64,000 nucleotides of DNA, taken from Planctomicrobium piriforme (GTDB lineage Bacteria > Planctomycetota > Planctomycetia > Planctomycetales > Planctomycetaceae). Numbering within the stretch: position 1 is the stretch's first letter; the number at the start of each line of letters is the position of its first letter. The position numbers were made by a program, and so were the translations under genes. The DNA lies in contig CAMATH010000022.1 of NCBI GenBank assembly GCA_945860955.1, positions 1 through 64,000 of the forward strand, written 5' to 3'. Below are positions 28,069-37,960 of the stretch, piece after piece. Under the pieces are notes generated by a model, which saw nothing but the letters and a program-made list of their open reading frames with translations, had not been told where the DNA came from and made no database searches.

Positions 28069-29571
28069 TCAAACCAAAATCTCGTCAATCACCCGGCCAT
28101 TGACGTCGGTCAGTCGCAGATCCCGGCCACCGAATCGGTAGGTGAGCCGGGTGTGGTCAATCCCCAGCAGGTGCAGCATCGTCGCGTGCAGATCGTGGAT
28201 TTCGAGCCGATCGACCACCGCCTTGTAACCCCATTCGTCGGTCTCGCCGAAACTGATTCCCCCCCGCACGCCTCCTCCCGCCAGCCACTGCGAAAAACCA
28301 TGCTCGTTGTGGTCGCGCCCGTCGGAGCCTTGAGCGAACGGCGTGCGGCCGAATTCGCCCGAGAAGACGACGAGGGTTTCGTCGAGCAGTCCGCGCTGGC
28401 GCAGATCAACCAATAGCGCCCGGATCGGCTGGTCGACCGCGCGGGCGTTGTTGCCGTGATTGGTCACCAGTCCGCCATGAGCGTCCCACCGGTCGTATCC
28501 CCCGATGCGTGGACAGGTGAGTTCCACGAAGCGCACGCCTCGTTCGACAAGTCGCCGCGCGGTGAGGCACTGGCGGGCGTAACTGCGGGTGAATTCAAAC
28601 TCGGAATCGAGCCCGTACAGGTGGTGCGTCTCCTTTGTTTCGCCATCGAGATTGAGCAGCTCGGGAACGGTCAATTGCATGCGGGCCGCCAACTCATGAT
28701 TCGCGATCGCCGACTCCAGCGCGTCGAGTTTGCCAACGTCGGCGAGGGTGCGCTGATCGAGGTCACGAATCAGCGATTGCTTGAGCGCCTGCAACCGAGA
28801 GTTCTTCTCCAGCGGACGGATGTTGGCAAGGGGCGGGTCTTTGGGTTCGAGTACCGATGCCTGGTAGGTCGCCGGGAGGAACCCGCTGTTAAAATTGTCG
28901 AGCCCTCCCGAAGGGATCAGCCCGCCATTGAGCAGCACGAATCCCGGGACGTTTTGATTTTCGCTCCCCAGGCCATAGGTCGCCCAGGCACCCATACTGG
29001 GACGGCCCTGTAGCCCTGTGCCGGAATGCAGGAAATAGTTGGCGCTGGTGTGTTCGGGGAATTTCGAAGTCATGGACTTCAAAATGCACAGGCTGTCGAT
29101 CTCCTGGTTGACCTGTGGAAACAGGTCGCTGGTCCACAGGCCGCTTTGGCCGCGCTGCGCGAACGCCCACGGCGATTTCATCACTGTGCCGATGTTCTCG
29201 AACTGGGTCTTTTCGAGTTTGCCAATTGCCTTTCGGGGATCCTGGCCGTGATATTTCTCCAGGTTCGGCTTGTAGTCGAAACTGTCGACCTGCGAGACGC
29301 CCCCATCCATATACAGGAAGATCACGTTCCGAGCGGTCGGCGGATGGTGCGGCAGGCGCGTCGTCGCCGCGTCGCTTCGCTCATCCCCGCGCGACTCGCT
29401 GTGTCCAAACAGCGCCGCGTACGCCAGGGCAGCGAAGCCGCCCGCGGACCGTGCGAGCGCCTCCCGGCGGGTGACACCGGTTGACGAACCGCGACGCGTG
29501 ATGGGGCCGAGCAGGCTGGATTCGAATTCAGACTTCAATTTCGACTCGCGTGTTTGGGGTGTCCACGACAT
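28069..29571 (-). CDS. DUF1501 protein, TAT-exported, sulfatase-like alkaline-phosphatase-superfamily fold
   Basis: The chosen start is 36 bases after the upstream stop. A twin-arginine motif TRREALARSAGGFAALAYA directs Tat export of a folded, probably metal-containing protein. The DUF1501 domain shows NVIFLYMDGGVSQVDSFD near the start, VFSGEFGRTPFAQG and the ending DHNEHGFSQWLAGGG, which resemble sulfatase/phosphatase metal motifs. It follows the DUF1549/DUF1553 gene, an adjacency found very many times in planctomycete genomes, where the pair is thought to act on complex, often sulfated, polysaccharides. The true activity is unproven. Confidence 0.92.
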   Translation of the reverse strand: MSWTPQTRESKLKSEFESSLLGPITRRGSSTGVTRREALARSAGGFAALAYAALFGHSESRGDERSDAATTRLPHHPPTARNVIFLYMDGGVSQVDSFDYKPNLEKYHGQDPRKAIGKLEKTQFENIGTVMKSPWAFAQRGQSGLWTSDLFPQVNQEIDSLCILKSMTSKFPEHTSANYFLHSGTGLQGRPSMGAWATYGLGSENQNVPGFVLLNGGLIPSGGLDNFNSGFLPATYQASVLEPKDPPLANIRPLEKNSRLQALKQSLIRDLDQRTLADVGKLDALESAIANHELAARMQLTVPELLNLDGETKETHHLYGLDSEFEFTRSYARQCLTARRLVERGVRFVELTCPRIGGYDRWDAHGGLVTNHGNNARAVDQPIRALLVDLRQRGLLDETLVVFSGEFGRTPFAQGSDGRDHNEHGFSQWLAGGGVRGGISFGETDEWGYKAVVDRLEIHDLHATMLHLLGIDHTRLTYRFGGRDLRLTDVNGRVIDEILV

Positions 29572-29606
29572 CGGACTCAATTTCGCCGACACTCTCGGCA
29601 CAAAAA

Positions 29607-32600
29607 TCATCGGACGAACAGAAACTCTTTCACAGCGAACATCGCGTGACACAATTCGGTCCACGATTCCAGGGTCGGTTCCTTCACTCCCAACACTTCG
29701 GCGGTCTGCTGTAACAGCTCTTCGCACCGTGCGACTTCTTCGGCCGACGGTTCCCGGCTGAGCGCGCTCAGAAACAGCGACCGAACGCGCGGGGCGGTCG
29801 AGTTGGCGGGAACGTCGGCAAGTAGCCGCCGCGCCCAGACCTGCGACTGCTCATGAACAAACGGGTCGTTCATCAAGAACAGCATCTGTCCGGGGACGTT
29901 CGACACGTTCCGCCGGCCGACCGTGGTAAAAGGAGTCGGGGTGTCGAACGCGGTCATCATGGTCGGGAGGAAGTTGCGGCGGGCCGCGACATAAAGACTG
30001 CGACGCCCCCCACCGTCGAGCGGCCCTCGTTCACCACGCAGACCTCGCGCCTCGATGAACTGCGACGGATGCAGCGGAACCGAAACACCTCCCATGCGGT
30101 CATCGAGTCGTCCCGAGACCATCAGGATCGCGTCGCGAATCGCCTCTCCTTCGAGCCGTTTCAGATTCATGCGGTGCAGCAACACATTCTCGGGATCGTT
30201 TTGCTCGGCCGCCGCGTCGTCGGGATCGCTCGACATGGCGAAGGCCCGCGACAAAACCAGTTTGCGAATCAGCCGTTTTAACGACCACTGGTCATCGGAA
30301 ACAAAGGTCGCCGCCAAGTCGTCCAACAGTTCGGGATGTGTGGCGCGCATTCCCAGCACGCCAAAGTTGTCGGGGGTGGCGACGATGCCGCGGCCGAAGA
30401 GGTAGTGCCAGACGCGATTCACGATCACCCGGCCGATCAGCGAATTGCGGGGATCGGTGAGTTCGCGGGCGAGTTCGAACCGTCCGCTGCCAGCGGCATG
30501 GGCCAGCGGTTCGGGGCCGCTGAGTGCTTCGAGCGAGCGCCGCGGGACCAGTCCCTTCGTTCGCTGGTGCTTGCCGCGAACCAGCAGGTATTCGTCGACG
30601 CCGTTTCCGTCGATCATTGCGGGGACGGTGCGCGACTGCCACGGGACGCGCTTCAAGATCGTTTCGCGTTCCTGTTGGTACGCCGCGAGTTTTTGCGAGA
30701 CCGATTCGGGCCACTCACCGTCGCGGCCGGAAATCAGTTCCGGGTGCTGAGTGAGCCAGCGGGCGATTTCCGGCAGGCTATGGCTTCGTTGGTCTTCGCG
30801 AAGAATATATTGAGCGCCGATCAGTTCTCGAAGATTTGCCGGGTATTGCCGATACCGCCGTTCGATCGGCAATTCCGTGGAATTGACGGCCATCAGAAGC
30901 AATTTCTGGTAGAAGCCAACTAGCGACTCTGTGCCGGAAATCCGATTTTCAGTCGCAGACTGTGCGACAAACCGTCCGGCGGTTAACGGCTCCCGCGGCG
31001 GAGTGTCGCTCTCGACGATCAATGCGATCGAAGTGTCAAATTCATTGTGCGGTGAAAACTCAATCGCGACTCGGTGCCCCTGGTAAGCCGACAAATCATG
31101 AGAGATCCAGTGCCATTGATCATTGAAACCCCATTCGCGAACGATCCCGGTATGGATCGGACCGGTCACCAGCCGCTGGGAATCAACCGCAGCCAAGACC
31201 CGACCCGACCCGCGAACGAGGTAATACAGTCGACCTGTCTGGAGTTCGAACTTGGGTGAACGCAACATTGCGCCGTCGCGGTTCCAAGATCCGTAAATCG
31301 TCGGCTCACGCTCAGTTCCTGGAGCGAGATCCAGTCGCCGCCAGTCGGGTTCCGTGTTCGCACTGGCGATTGTCACGACCCGCACCGTCGGACGTGCCAT
31401 TTCAGCAGCGGGCAAAAAGCGCAGTGCGAACACCGCTGACGGTCCCGTTCCGAAAGCCATTCCATCCATTGACCAGTCCGAGCCCGGGGACGTCACCTCG
31501 CGATAATCCACAACGATTCGCGCTGAATCATCCAGTCCGATCTCCTGACGCTTACTTGTCGACGGTTCGTTTGGAACCTCCTGCGACGTCGCCGATCGAG
31601 CCAGGGCGTGCAGTGCGTCATTCCGATCATTCACCGCATTCCACAACACGGCGACCCACTGTTTCAGCAACGGCGCGGAAATGGTGGCTTCCACGGCCAG
31701 CCGATCCAAAGCGTCATTCGCTGGCTGGGTGAACTCGCCAGGGCGAATTTTCTTGCCCGGTTCGGGGGCCGGCAAACCGGCGGTCTGTAACCCCTTGATG
31801 GCGACTGTCAGATAGACCTTCAACTGCTTCAGAACGGCGACCTGCGCCTCGCGAATCGCTGCCTTAAGTTCCGGTTCCCGTTTCTTGTGCAGTTCCGCCA
31901 GTTCCAGCGCCGCCTCGCGTTCCTGCTCCATCGCTTCGAACCGCGCGAGCCGCTGGCCGGTGCTGATGAAGAAGCCGGCGAGCGCGTAGTAGTCGCGCTG
32001 CGAGATCGCATCAAACTTGTGGTCGTGACAGCGGGCGCAGCTCACTGTCAGTCCCAGAAAGGTTTTCGACAACACGTCGATGCGGTTGTCGATCCGCTCG
32101 GTTTCGTCGAGCCGGGTATCGACCGGAGCGTGAATCTCTTCCCCCAGAAACGCCCAGCCGGTCGCGATGATGGATTCATTCGCCCCCGTGGTCGGATTGC
32201 GCCGCGGCAGGGGGAGGAGGTCCCCCGCGAGATGCTCGCGGACGAATTCATCGTACGGCAGGTCGGCGTTGAGCGCCCGCACGATGTAGTCGCGGTATTC
32301 ATACGCGTTGGGAATAATGAAGTCACTTTCATGCCCCCGCGACTCGGCGTACCGGACCAGATCCAGCCAGTGCCGGGCCCAGCGCTCGCCGAATCGGGGC
32401 GAGTCGAGCAGTCGGTCGACAACCCGCTCACGAGCGGCAAGCGACGGATCCCGGAGGAAATCGGCAAGTTCCGTGGGAGTGGGAGGAAGCCCCACGAGCG
32501 CGAAGTGAACCCGTCGCAACCAGATGTGCGGCGGAGCATCGGGTGCCGGAGCGAGTCCCGCCAACTCAAGTCGACTGAGTAGAAAACTGTCGCTGGCGGC

Positions 32601-33125
32601 GCGGGGCCAGTCGGCTTGGCGAACGGTCGGTCGTGGGTTTTTCGTCGGCGTTTCCCAGATCCAGGGGAGTTCCCTTTTTCGTGACGCCAAGTCGAAACTC
32701 TCGCTTTTCGCCTCCGTCGTCTCTTCTTCGGGCCAGGCCGCTCCGTTCGCGATCCACTCGCGAAAGTCGTCGATCACCTTGTCGTCGAGTTTCGGTTTCT
32801 CCAACGGCATCTTGAGGTCCGCGTCGCGGTGCGTGATCGCCGAGAACAGAATGCTCTCTTCCGGTTTGCCGGGAACGACCGCAGCCCCCAGATCGCCCCC
32901 TTTCAACAACCCGTCGCGGCGGTCGAGTCGCAAGTTGCCGCGCACCGGCTGACTCTTGGCCCCGTGGCACCCCTGACACTGTTCCACCAGAACCGGACGG
33001 ATCTTCGCTTCAAAGAACTCGATGTGTGCGGCATCACGCTCCCCGGCGCGCGCCCCAACCGGTATCGCGAGCAGCCATCCGCAAATCAGTCCGCTCCACA
33101 CAAATCGCTTCAACACAGACATCAT
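29607..33125 (-). CDS. Planctomycete cytochrome C / DUF1549 / DUF1553 protein
   Basis: After a signal peptide (FVWSGLICGWLLAIPVGARA), an N-terminal planctomycete cytochrome domain has CQGCH and the RLDRRDGLLKGGDLG signature. DUF1549 follows (RHWLDLVRYAESRGHE), including a second CxxCH, CARCHDHKFD. A central region of about 350 residues looks like a jelly-roll or carbohydrate-binding insert. DUF1553 then ends the protein (NRVWHYLFGRGIVATPDNFG, LFLMNDPFV). At 1173 residues it is within the usual range. It pairs with the DUF1501 gene 35 bases downstream and probably works with it in the periplasm. Confidence 0.93.
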   Translation of the reverse strand: MMSVLKRFVWSGLICGWLLAIPVGARAGERDAAHIEFFEAKIRPVLVEQCQGCHGAKSQPVRGNLRLDRRDGLLKGGDLGAAVVPGKPEESILFSAITHRDADLKMPLEKPKLDDKVIDDFREWIANGAAWPEEETTEAKSESFDLASRKRELPWIWETPTKNPRPTVRQADWPRAASDSFLLSRLELAGLAPAPDAPPHIWLRRVHFALVGLPPTPTELADFLRDPSLAARERVVDRLLDSPRFGERWARHWLDLVRYAESRGHESDFIIPNAYEYRDYIVRALNADLPYDEFVREHLAGDLLPLPRRNPTTGANESIIATGWAFLGEEIHAPVDTRLDETERIDNRIDVLSKTFLGLTVSCARCHDHKFDAISQRDYYALAGFFISTGQRLARFEAMEQEREAALELAELHKKREPELKAAIREAQVAVLKQLKVYLTVAIKGLQTAGLPAPEPGKKIRPGEFTQPANDALDRLAVEATISAPLLKQWVAVLWNAVNDRNDALHALARSATSQEVPNEPSTSKRQEIGLDDSARIVVDYREVTSPGSDWSMDGMAFGTGPSAVFALRFLPAAEMARPTVRVVTIASANTEPDWRRLDLAPGTEREPTIYGSWNRDGAMLRSPKFELQTGRLYYLVRGSGRVLAAVDSQRLVTGPIHTGIVREWGFNDQWHWISHDLSAYQGHRVAIEFSPHNEFDTSIALIVESDTPPREPLTAGRFVAQSATENRISGTESLVGFYQKLLLMAVNSTELPIERRYRQYPANLRELIGAQYILREDQRSHSLPEIARWLTQHPELISGRDGEWPESVSQKLAAYQQERETILKRVPWQSRTVPAMIDGNGVDEYLLVRGKHQRTKGLVPRRSLEALSGPEPLAHAAGSGRFELARELTDPRNSLIGRVIVNRVWHYLFGRGIVATPDNFGVLGMRATHPELLDDLAATFVSDDQWSLKRLIRKLVLSRAFAMSSDPDDAAAEQNDPENVLLHRMNLKRLEGEAIRDAILMVSGRLDDRMGGVSVPLHPSQFIEARGLRGERGPLDGGGRRSLYVAARRNFLPTMMTAFDTPTPFTTVGRRNVSNVPGQMLFLMNDPFVHEQSQVWARRLLADVPANSTAPRVRSLFLSALSREPSAEEVARCEELLQQTAEVLGVKEPTLESWTELCHAMFAVKEFLFVR

Positions 33126-33239
33126 GCGGCTCACTGTCTCGACGTGGTCGGGAATTCTCACTCGATGATATGGCGGTGGGCGCAAATCGCAAAGCCAGTC
33201 ACATCAACCGAAGTCGCGGATGGGCCGGAGCCCCCGCCG

Positions 33240-34631
33240 CTAAAACTCCGCGTGTTTCGGAGTTCGCGGAAACGGAATCACATCGCGGATATTCGTCATT
33301 CCCGTGAGCAGCAGCAGCACGCGTTCGAGTCCCAGACCGAATCCGGCGTGAGGCACGGTCCCGTATCGCCTCAGATCGACGTACCACCAGTATTGCTCGG
33401 GATCGAGGTGACACTCGGCCATCCGCGCCAGCAACACATCGAGCCGTTCTTCGCGCTGACTGCCACCGATGATCTCCCCCGCGCGCGGCACGAGGACGTC
33501 CATCGCCCGCACGGTTGTTCCATCATCGTTGCAGCGCATGTAAAACGGTTTGAACGACCGCGGGTAGTTGTACAGAATCACCGGCTTGCCGAATTTCACT
33601 TCGGTAAGATAGCGTTCGTGTTCCGACTGCAAATCGAGTCCCCACTCCACCGGGTATTCGAATGTCTGTCCTGAATTCTTCAGGATCTCAATCGCTTCGG
33701 TGTACGAAACCCGTTCGAACTCGTGGTTGATGATGTTCTCAACCGTCTCCAGCACCTGCTTGTCAATGCGATCGACGAAGAACTTCATGTCGTCGGGGCA
33801 ACGCTCGATCGCCCGTTTCAGAACGAATTGGATGAACTCCTGGGCGAGCCGCATGTTGTCTTCGAGGTCATAGAACGCCATTTCCGGCTCAACCATCCAG
33901 AACTCGGACAGATGGCGGGTGGTGTTCGAATTCTCGGCCCGGAAGGTGGGGCCAAAAGTGTAAACGTCCCCGAGTCCGCAGGCGAACGTCTCGGCTTCCA
34001 GTTGCCCGCTGACCGTGAGCGACGCCTGTTTGCCGAAAAAATCCTGCGTGAAGTCCAGCGATCTCTTTTGCTGCGCCAAAAGCGCCAGGTCGAGCGTGGT
34101 GACCTGGAACATCTGCCCGGCCCCTTCGCAATCGCTGGTGGTGATGATCGGGGTGTGAACGTAGAGGAAGCCCCGCGACTGGTAGAACTCGTGGATCGCG
34201 GCACAGACGGCGTTCCGCACGCGGGCGATGGCACCGAAGGTGTTGGTACGGGGCCGCAGGTGGGCGATGTCCCGCAGGAATTCGAAGCTGTGCCCCTTTT
34301 TCTGAAGCGGGTATTTGTCGGCGTCGGCGGATCCGTAGACGTGAACCTCCGCCGCGTGGACTTCCACCACCTGGCCTTTCGCAGGAGAAGCTTTTAATTC
34401 GCCCACAACCCGGACACTGCTCCCCGTGGTCAGGAGTTTCAGGAACTGGTCATAGCCGGGAACCGACTTGTCGATCACCACCTGCAGGTTGGCGAAGCTG
34501 CTTCCGTCGTTGAGTTCGACAAAGGCGAACCCTTGTTTGGATTCGCGTCGGGTGCGGACCCAGCCGCGAACATCGACGGAACTTCCGACTGGACGGTTCA
34601 CCAACAATTGGGCAACTTTCAGCCTGATCAC
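33240..34631 (-). CDS. asnS: Asparaginyl-tRNA synthetase
   Basis: This class IIb enzyme charges tRNA-Asn. An N-terminal OB-fold ([19 protein letters not shown]) binds the anticodon. Class II motif 2 is [19 protein letters not shown] and motif 3 is [15 protein letters not shown]. The Asn-specific pattern distinguishes it from AspRS, and its length of 463 is normal. The start is GTG with an AAAGGA ribosome-binding site. Presence of AsnRS means direct charging of tRNA-Asn is available. It lies 114 bases upstream of the DUF1549 gene on the same strand, functionally unrelated. Confidence 0.97.
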   Translation of the reverse strand: MIRLKVAQLLVNRPVGSSVDVRGWVRTRRESKQGFAFVELNDGSSFANLQVVIDKSVPGYDQFLKLLTTGSSVRVVGELKASPAKGQVVEVHAAEVHVYGSADADKYPLQKKGHSFEFLRDIAHLRPRTNTFGAIARVRNAVCAAIHEFYQSRGFLYVHTPIITTSDCEGAGQMFQVTTLDLALLAQQKRSLDFTQDFFGKQASLTVSGQLEAETFACGLGDVYTFGPTFRAENSNTTRHLSEFWMVEPEMAFYDLEDNMRLAQEFIQFVLKRAIERCPDDMKFFVDRIDKQVLETVENIINHEFERVSYTEAIEILKNSGQTFEYPVEWGLDLQSEHERYLTEVKFGKPVILYNYPRSFKPFYMRCNDDGTTVRAMDVLVPRAGEIIGGSQREERLDVLLARMAECHLDPEQYWWYVDLRRYGTVPHAGFGLGLERVLLLLTGMTNIRDVIPFPRTPKHAEF

Positions 34632-34825
34632 CGGGAAATCCTTTCAAAGTGTGGTCGTCTCGACGAGCGGTTCATCGACGCATCCGGATTGGCCACGCGC
34701 GGGTCGGAGCCAACCGCGGTTCCGGTTCAAAGGGACCGAAATCGGCGCGACGTCGCAGAGCGTCGTCTCCGCGAACGAGGTCGACCGCCAGTTGCCGCAG
34801 TAGGCGTAGCTTGCAGTTCAACCCG

Positions 34826-34847
34826 GTCCGCCTAAGATAAGGCGGAC
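34826..34847. promoter_or_regulatory. Hairpin upstream of the di-heme peroxidase gene
   Basis: The arms GTCCGCCT and AGGCGGAC flank a six-base loop and end 36 bases before the start codon. It could be a 5' UTR structure or an operator. There is no T-run, so an intrinsic terminator is unlikely. Confidence 0.4.
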
Positions 34848-34883
34848 AAGCTTTCGTACTCGTTTCTTGAGAGGACCGCAACC

Positions 34884-35975
34884 ATGAATGGCCGATCCGC
34901 AGTCGACGCGGGAAACGTCGACACACAGTCCCACCGTCCCCGCTGCATCCACGCATCTCGATCGGCGTGGACGCTGGGGACTGCCCTTGTTGTCGCAGGG
35001 TTGGTCGGAGCGGCCAACCTGCGAGGTGCCGATGCGCCGGCGAAGCTCCCGCTGGGACTGCCGCCGATCCCCGTTCCCAAAGACAATCCCCAAACCCCCG
35101 AAAAGATCGCCCTGGGAAAGCAACTCTACTTCGACAGACGACTGTCGGCCGACGATTCGGTTTCGTGCGCCGACTGCCATGACCCGAAGAAGGGCTTCAG
35201 CAACGGCGAGCAGTTCGCCACCGGTGTCAAAGGGCAAAAGGGGGGACGCAATTCCCCCACGGTGTTGAACGCCGCCTACCAGAAATTCCAATTCTGGGAC
35301 GGCAGAGCCGCCACCCTGGAGGACCAGGCGCTGGGGCCAATCGCCAATCCCATCGAAATGTCGATGACCCTTCCGGAAATGACGCTTAAAGTCAGCGGAA
35401 TCGGCGGCTACCGGAAGCAGTTTCAAAAGGTGTTCGGCGTCGACAAGATCACACCAGCGGAAGTGGCCAAGGCGATCGCCAGCTACGAACGGACGATTCT
35501 CTCGGGCAATTCCCCTTACGATCACTTCAAGCAGGGGGAAGTTGAGGCGATGTCAGAGTCGGCCCGGTCGGGGATGAAGTTGTTCTTCGGCAAGGCGAAT
35601 TGCGGCTCCTGCCACGCGGGACCGAACTTCACTGACAACGCGTTCCACAATATCGGGGTCGGAATGGACCAACCGAATCCCGACGTCGGACGCGAAGCGA
35701 TCAGCAAGCTCGAAGGGGATCGGGGAGCGTTCAAGACTCCCACGGTCCGCGATATCGCCCATTCCGGCCCGTACATGCATGACGGGAGCATGAAGACACT
35801 GGCCGAGGTGGTGGAACATTACAATAAGGGGGGGACACCCAACCCTTGGCTCGACGAAGAACTCTTCCCGTTGAAATTGACGGCGGAAGAGAAGGCGGAT
35901 CTGGTGAAGTTTATGGAAGAGGGGTTGACAAGCCCACCTACCAAGGAACACGACGCTCCCAAGTTGCCCGATTAA
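34884..35975 (+). CDS. Di-heme cytochrome c peroxidase / MauG family protein
   Basis: Two c-type heme motifs are present, CADCH and CGSCH, each in the expected domain, with the distal-side signature RNSPTVLNAAY and an axial-Met region PYMHDGSMKTL. A hydrophobic export segment (LGTALVVAGLVGAANL) precedes them after an unusually long, polar N-terminus. The family reduces hydrogen peroxide in the periplasm or, in MauG-type members, oxidises protein substrates. Which of these applies is not decidable. The propeller gene follows 76 bases downstream on the same strand and may be co-expressed. Confidence 0.92.
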   Translation: MNGRSAVDAGNVDTQSHRPRCIHASRSAWTLGTALVVAGLVGAANLRGADAPAKLPLGLPPIPVPKDNPQTPEKIALGKQLYFDRRLSADDSVSCADCHDPKKGFSNGEQFATGVKGQKGGRNSPTVLNAAYQKFQFWDGRAATLEDQALGPIANPIEMSMTLPEMTLKVSGIGGYRKQFQKVFGVDKITPAEVAKAIASYERTILSGNSPYDHFKQGEVEAMSESARSGMKLFFGKANCGSCHAGPNFTDNAFHNIGVGMDQPNPDVGREAISKLEGDRGAFKTPTVRDIAHSGPYMHDGSMKTLAEVVEHYNKGGTPNPWLDEELFPLKLTAEEKADLVKFMEEGLTSPPTKEHDAPKLPD

Positions 35976-36051
35976 TGGACTGGCCATTCCGCCGGTTCGA
36001 GACTTTTCGCTGTTCAGATTCCCCCCCCATCCTCACCCGAGAGATTTCTCC

Positions 36052-37074
36052 ATGTTTCGTCGATTCCTACCCCAAGCCGGCGCGCTGCTGCTGGCCGCCC
36101 TGTCTGTCGCCCCGGCATCCGCCGAGGTCAAGGTGTCCACCGTCCTCGATGGGCTCGACAATCCCAGCGGTGTGGCGATTCACGCCAAGACCGGCCATCT
36201 GTTTGTCGCCACCCACCCGGCGGTGTTGCGCGTCGCCCCAGGGAACCCCGCCAAGAAGTTTGTCGAAGTCGACGCCTTCAAGACCGACATCTACGGCAAA
36301 GGCCCGAAGTACGAGATCGGCCCCCTGGGAGTCGCGCTGCTGGGTGAAGACCATTTGATCGTGGGTGATGGCAGTCTGGCCGACGCGGCAGAACTCGTGC
36401 GAGTGTTCAAGATCGGAGCCACTCCTCTCGAAAAGCCGACCGCCGCGGACAACGCCGAATTCAAGCTCGGACCCATCGGCCCGGGCGATGAGTCGGCCAA
36501 GGGAGAAGGAAACTTCTACGCGATCGCTGTCGGTCCCAAGGCGTTCTACGTCACTTCGAATGGCGACGACACCAAGGGCTGGATCCTGAAGTGCGAAATC
36601 AAGGACGGCAAGCCGGGGAAACTGGTGCCGTTCATCGCCACGAAGCCGCTGGTGAACACCGACGCACCCGTCGCGATCACGTTCAGTCCCGATGGCAAGC
36701 AACTGGTCGTGGGCCAGATGGGTGAAGTGAACATGGCGAGTGACAGCCAGCTCAGCTTCTACAATCCCGAAGATGGCAAGCTGTTGAAGAACCACGCGGC
36801 CGGCCTCAATGACATCGCCGGCCTCGCCTACAGCCCCAAGACTGGCAAACTGTATGCCGTCGACTATTCGTGGGTTGACGCGAAGAATGGCGGGTTGTTC
36901 CGCCTTGACGTAACCGCCGAGGGGGTAAAGGCCGAGAAGATTGTCTCGCTCGACAAGCCGACCGCGCTGGTGTTCGACAAAGAGGGTGCCCTGTACATCA
37001 CCCTGTTTGGCACCGCCGCCGAAGGGAGCAAAGGACCGGCCGGGAAACTGGTGAAGATCGCTCCGGAATTGTAG
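36052..37074 (+). CDS. Secreted beta-propeller protein (SMP-30/NHL-like), unknown function
   Basis: A signal peptide (LLLAALSVAPASAE) is followed by repeating strand-turn units such as DNPSGVAIHAKTGHLFVA, TFSPDGKQLVVGQM and GLAYSPKTGKLYAVD. These are characteristic of six-bladed SMP-30/NHL or WD-like propellers. No catalytic signature is visible. It lies directly downstream of the di-heme peroxidase gene and is closed off by a strong intrinsic terminator, so the pair may form a two-gene unit in the cell envelope. Confidence 0.75.
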   Translation: MFRRFLPQAGALLLAALSVAPASAEVKVSTVLDGLDNPSGVAIHAKTGHLFVATHPAVLRVAPGNPAKKFVEVDAFKTDIYGKGPKYEIGPLGVALLGEDHLIVGDGSLADAAELVRVFKIGATPLEKPTAADNAEFKLGPIGPGDESAKGEGNFYAIAVGPKAFYVTSNGDDTKGWILKCEIKDGKPGKLVPFIATKPLVNTDAPVAITFSPDGKQLVVGQMGEVNMASDSQLSFYNPEDGKLLKNHAAGLNDIAGLAYSPKTGKLYAVDYSWVDAKNGGLFRLDVTAEGVKAEKIVSLDKPTALVFDKEGALYITLFGTAAEGSKGPAGKLVKIAPEL

Positions 37075-37129
37075 GTCGATGGACACCGCGTAAAGGAACA
37101 CGCGGGTGATTCAGTCGAGTCGATCAAGC

Positions 37130-37168
37130 AACCGCCATGTGGCCTTCCAGTGCCACATGGCGGTTTTT
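37130..37168 (+). terminator. Rho-independent terminator
   Basis: A perfect 14-base-pair stem (AACCGCCATGTGGC with GCCACATGGCGGTT), an eight-base loop and a following T-run form a textbook intrinsic terminator. It lies 56 bases after the propeller gene and 19 bases before the trpF start. It ends the peroxidase/propeller transcript and isolates trpF. Confidence 0.9.
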
Positions 37169-37186
37169 GTCGTTGAGGCATCAATC

Positions 37187-37852
37187 ATGTGGATCAAAAT
37201 CTGCGGCATTCGAGACTTGCCCACGGCTCGAATCGCCGTCGAGGCGGGCGCTGACGCGTTGGGCTTCAACTTCTACACCCCGAGTCCGCGTGCCGTCGCA
37301 GTGGACGTCGCACGGGAGATCGTCGCACAGCTCCCCGACCGGGTCGAAGCGGTCGGGTTGTTCGTGAATCATTCGTTGGAATTCGTCCGGGAAACGAGTC
37401 GCCACTGCGGGTTGCGAACTGTTCAATTGCACGGAGACGAGTCCCCCGATTATGTGGCACAAGTCGCCGCGGAGTTCCCTGTGATCCGCGCGTTTCGGGT
37501 GGGCGATGCCGGGCTGGGGGAGGTCGCCGGTTATTTGGCGCGGTTGAGCGAGTTGGGGGTCACTCTCCGAGCGGCGATTGTTGATGCGAAGGTCGCCGGG
37601 ACGTATGGCGGGACCGGCCACACGGCTCCCTGGGACGTGTTGAGCGCTGGCTGGAATCGCGAGCAATGGCCGCAGTTGGTGCTGGCGGGGGGGCTGACGC
37701 CGGTCAATGTCGAACAGGCGATTGGAGTCGTCCACCCCTGGGGCGTGGATGTCGCCGGCGGGGTCGAGTCGGCAGTCGCTTGCAAAGATCCGGCATTGGT
37801 GAGAGAGTTTGTCTCTCGCGCACGGGAAGCCGGGGGGCGGATCGATTCCTGA
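37187..37852 (+). CDS. trpF: Phosphoribosylanthranilate isomerase
   Basis: TrpF converts N-(5'-phosphoribosyl)anthranilate to CdRP in tryptophan synthesis. The TIM-barrel motifs are intact: KICGIRD with the catalytic Cys, ADALGFNFYTPSPR, VQLHGDE, the catalytic-Asp region AAIVDAK, LAGGLTPVNV and GVDVAGGVES for phosphate binding. The start is chosen at the Met of MWIKICGIRD, downstream of the terminator hairpin. No other trp gene is adjacent. The DUF1015 gene follows 108 bases later. Confidence 0.96.
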   Translation: MWIKICGIRDLPTARIAVEAGADALGFNFYTPSPRAVAVDVAREIVAQLPDRVEAVGLFVNHSLEFVRETSRHCGLRTVQLHGDESPDYVAQVAAEFPVIRAFRVGDAGLGEVAGYLARLSELGVTLRAAIVDAKVAGTYGGTGHTAPWDVLSAGWNREQWPQLVLAGGLTPVNVEQAIGVVHPWGVDVAGGVESAVACKDPALVREFVSRAREAGGRIDS

Positions 37853-37960
37853 CGGGGCGTGTTCCGCATCCGTGTGGATGTCCCCCCCACGTGTTGGTTT
37901 CCCGTCGTTCCGTTTTCGCGCGGTTTGTTCCGTTGGTGATCGTTCAGGATCCGTTCTCTC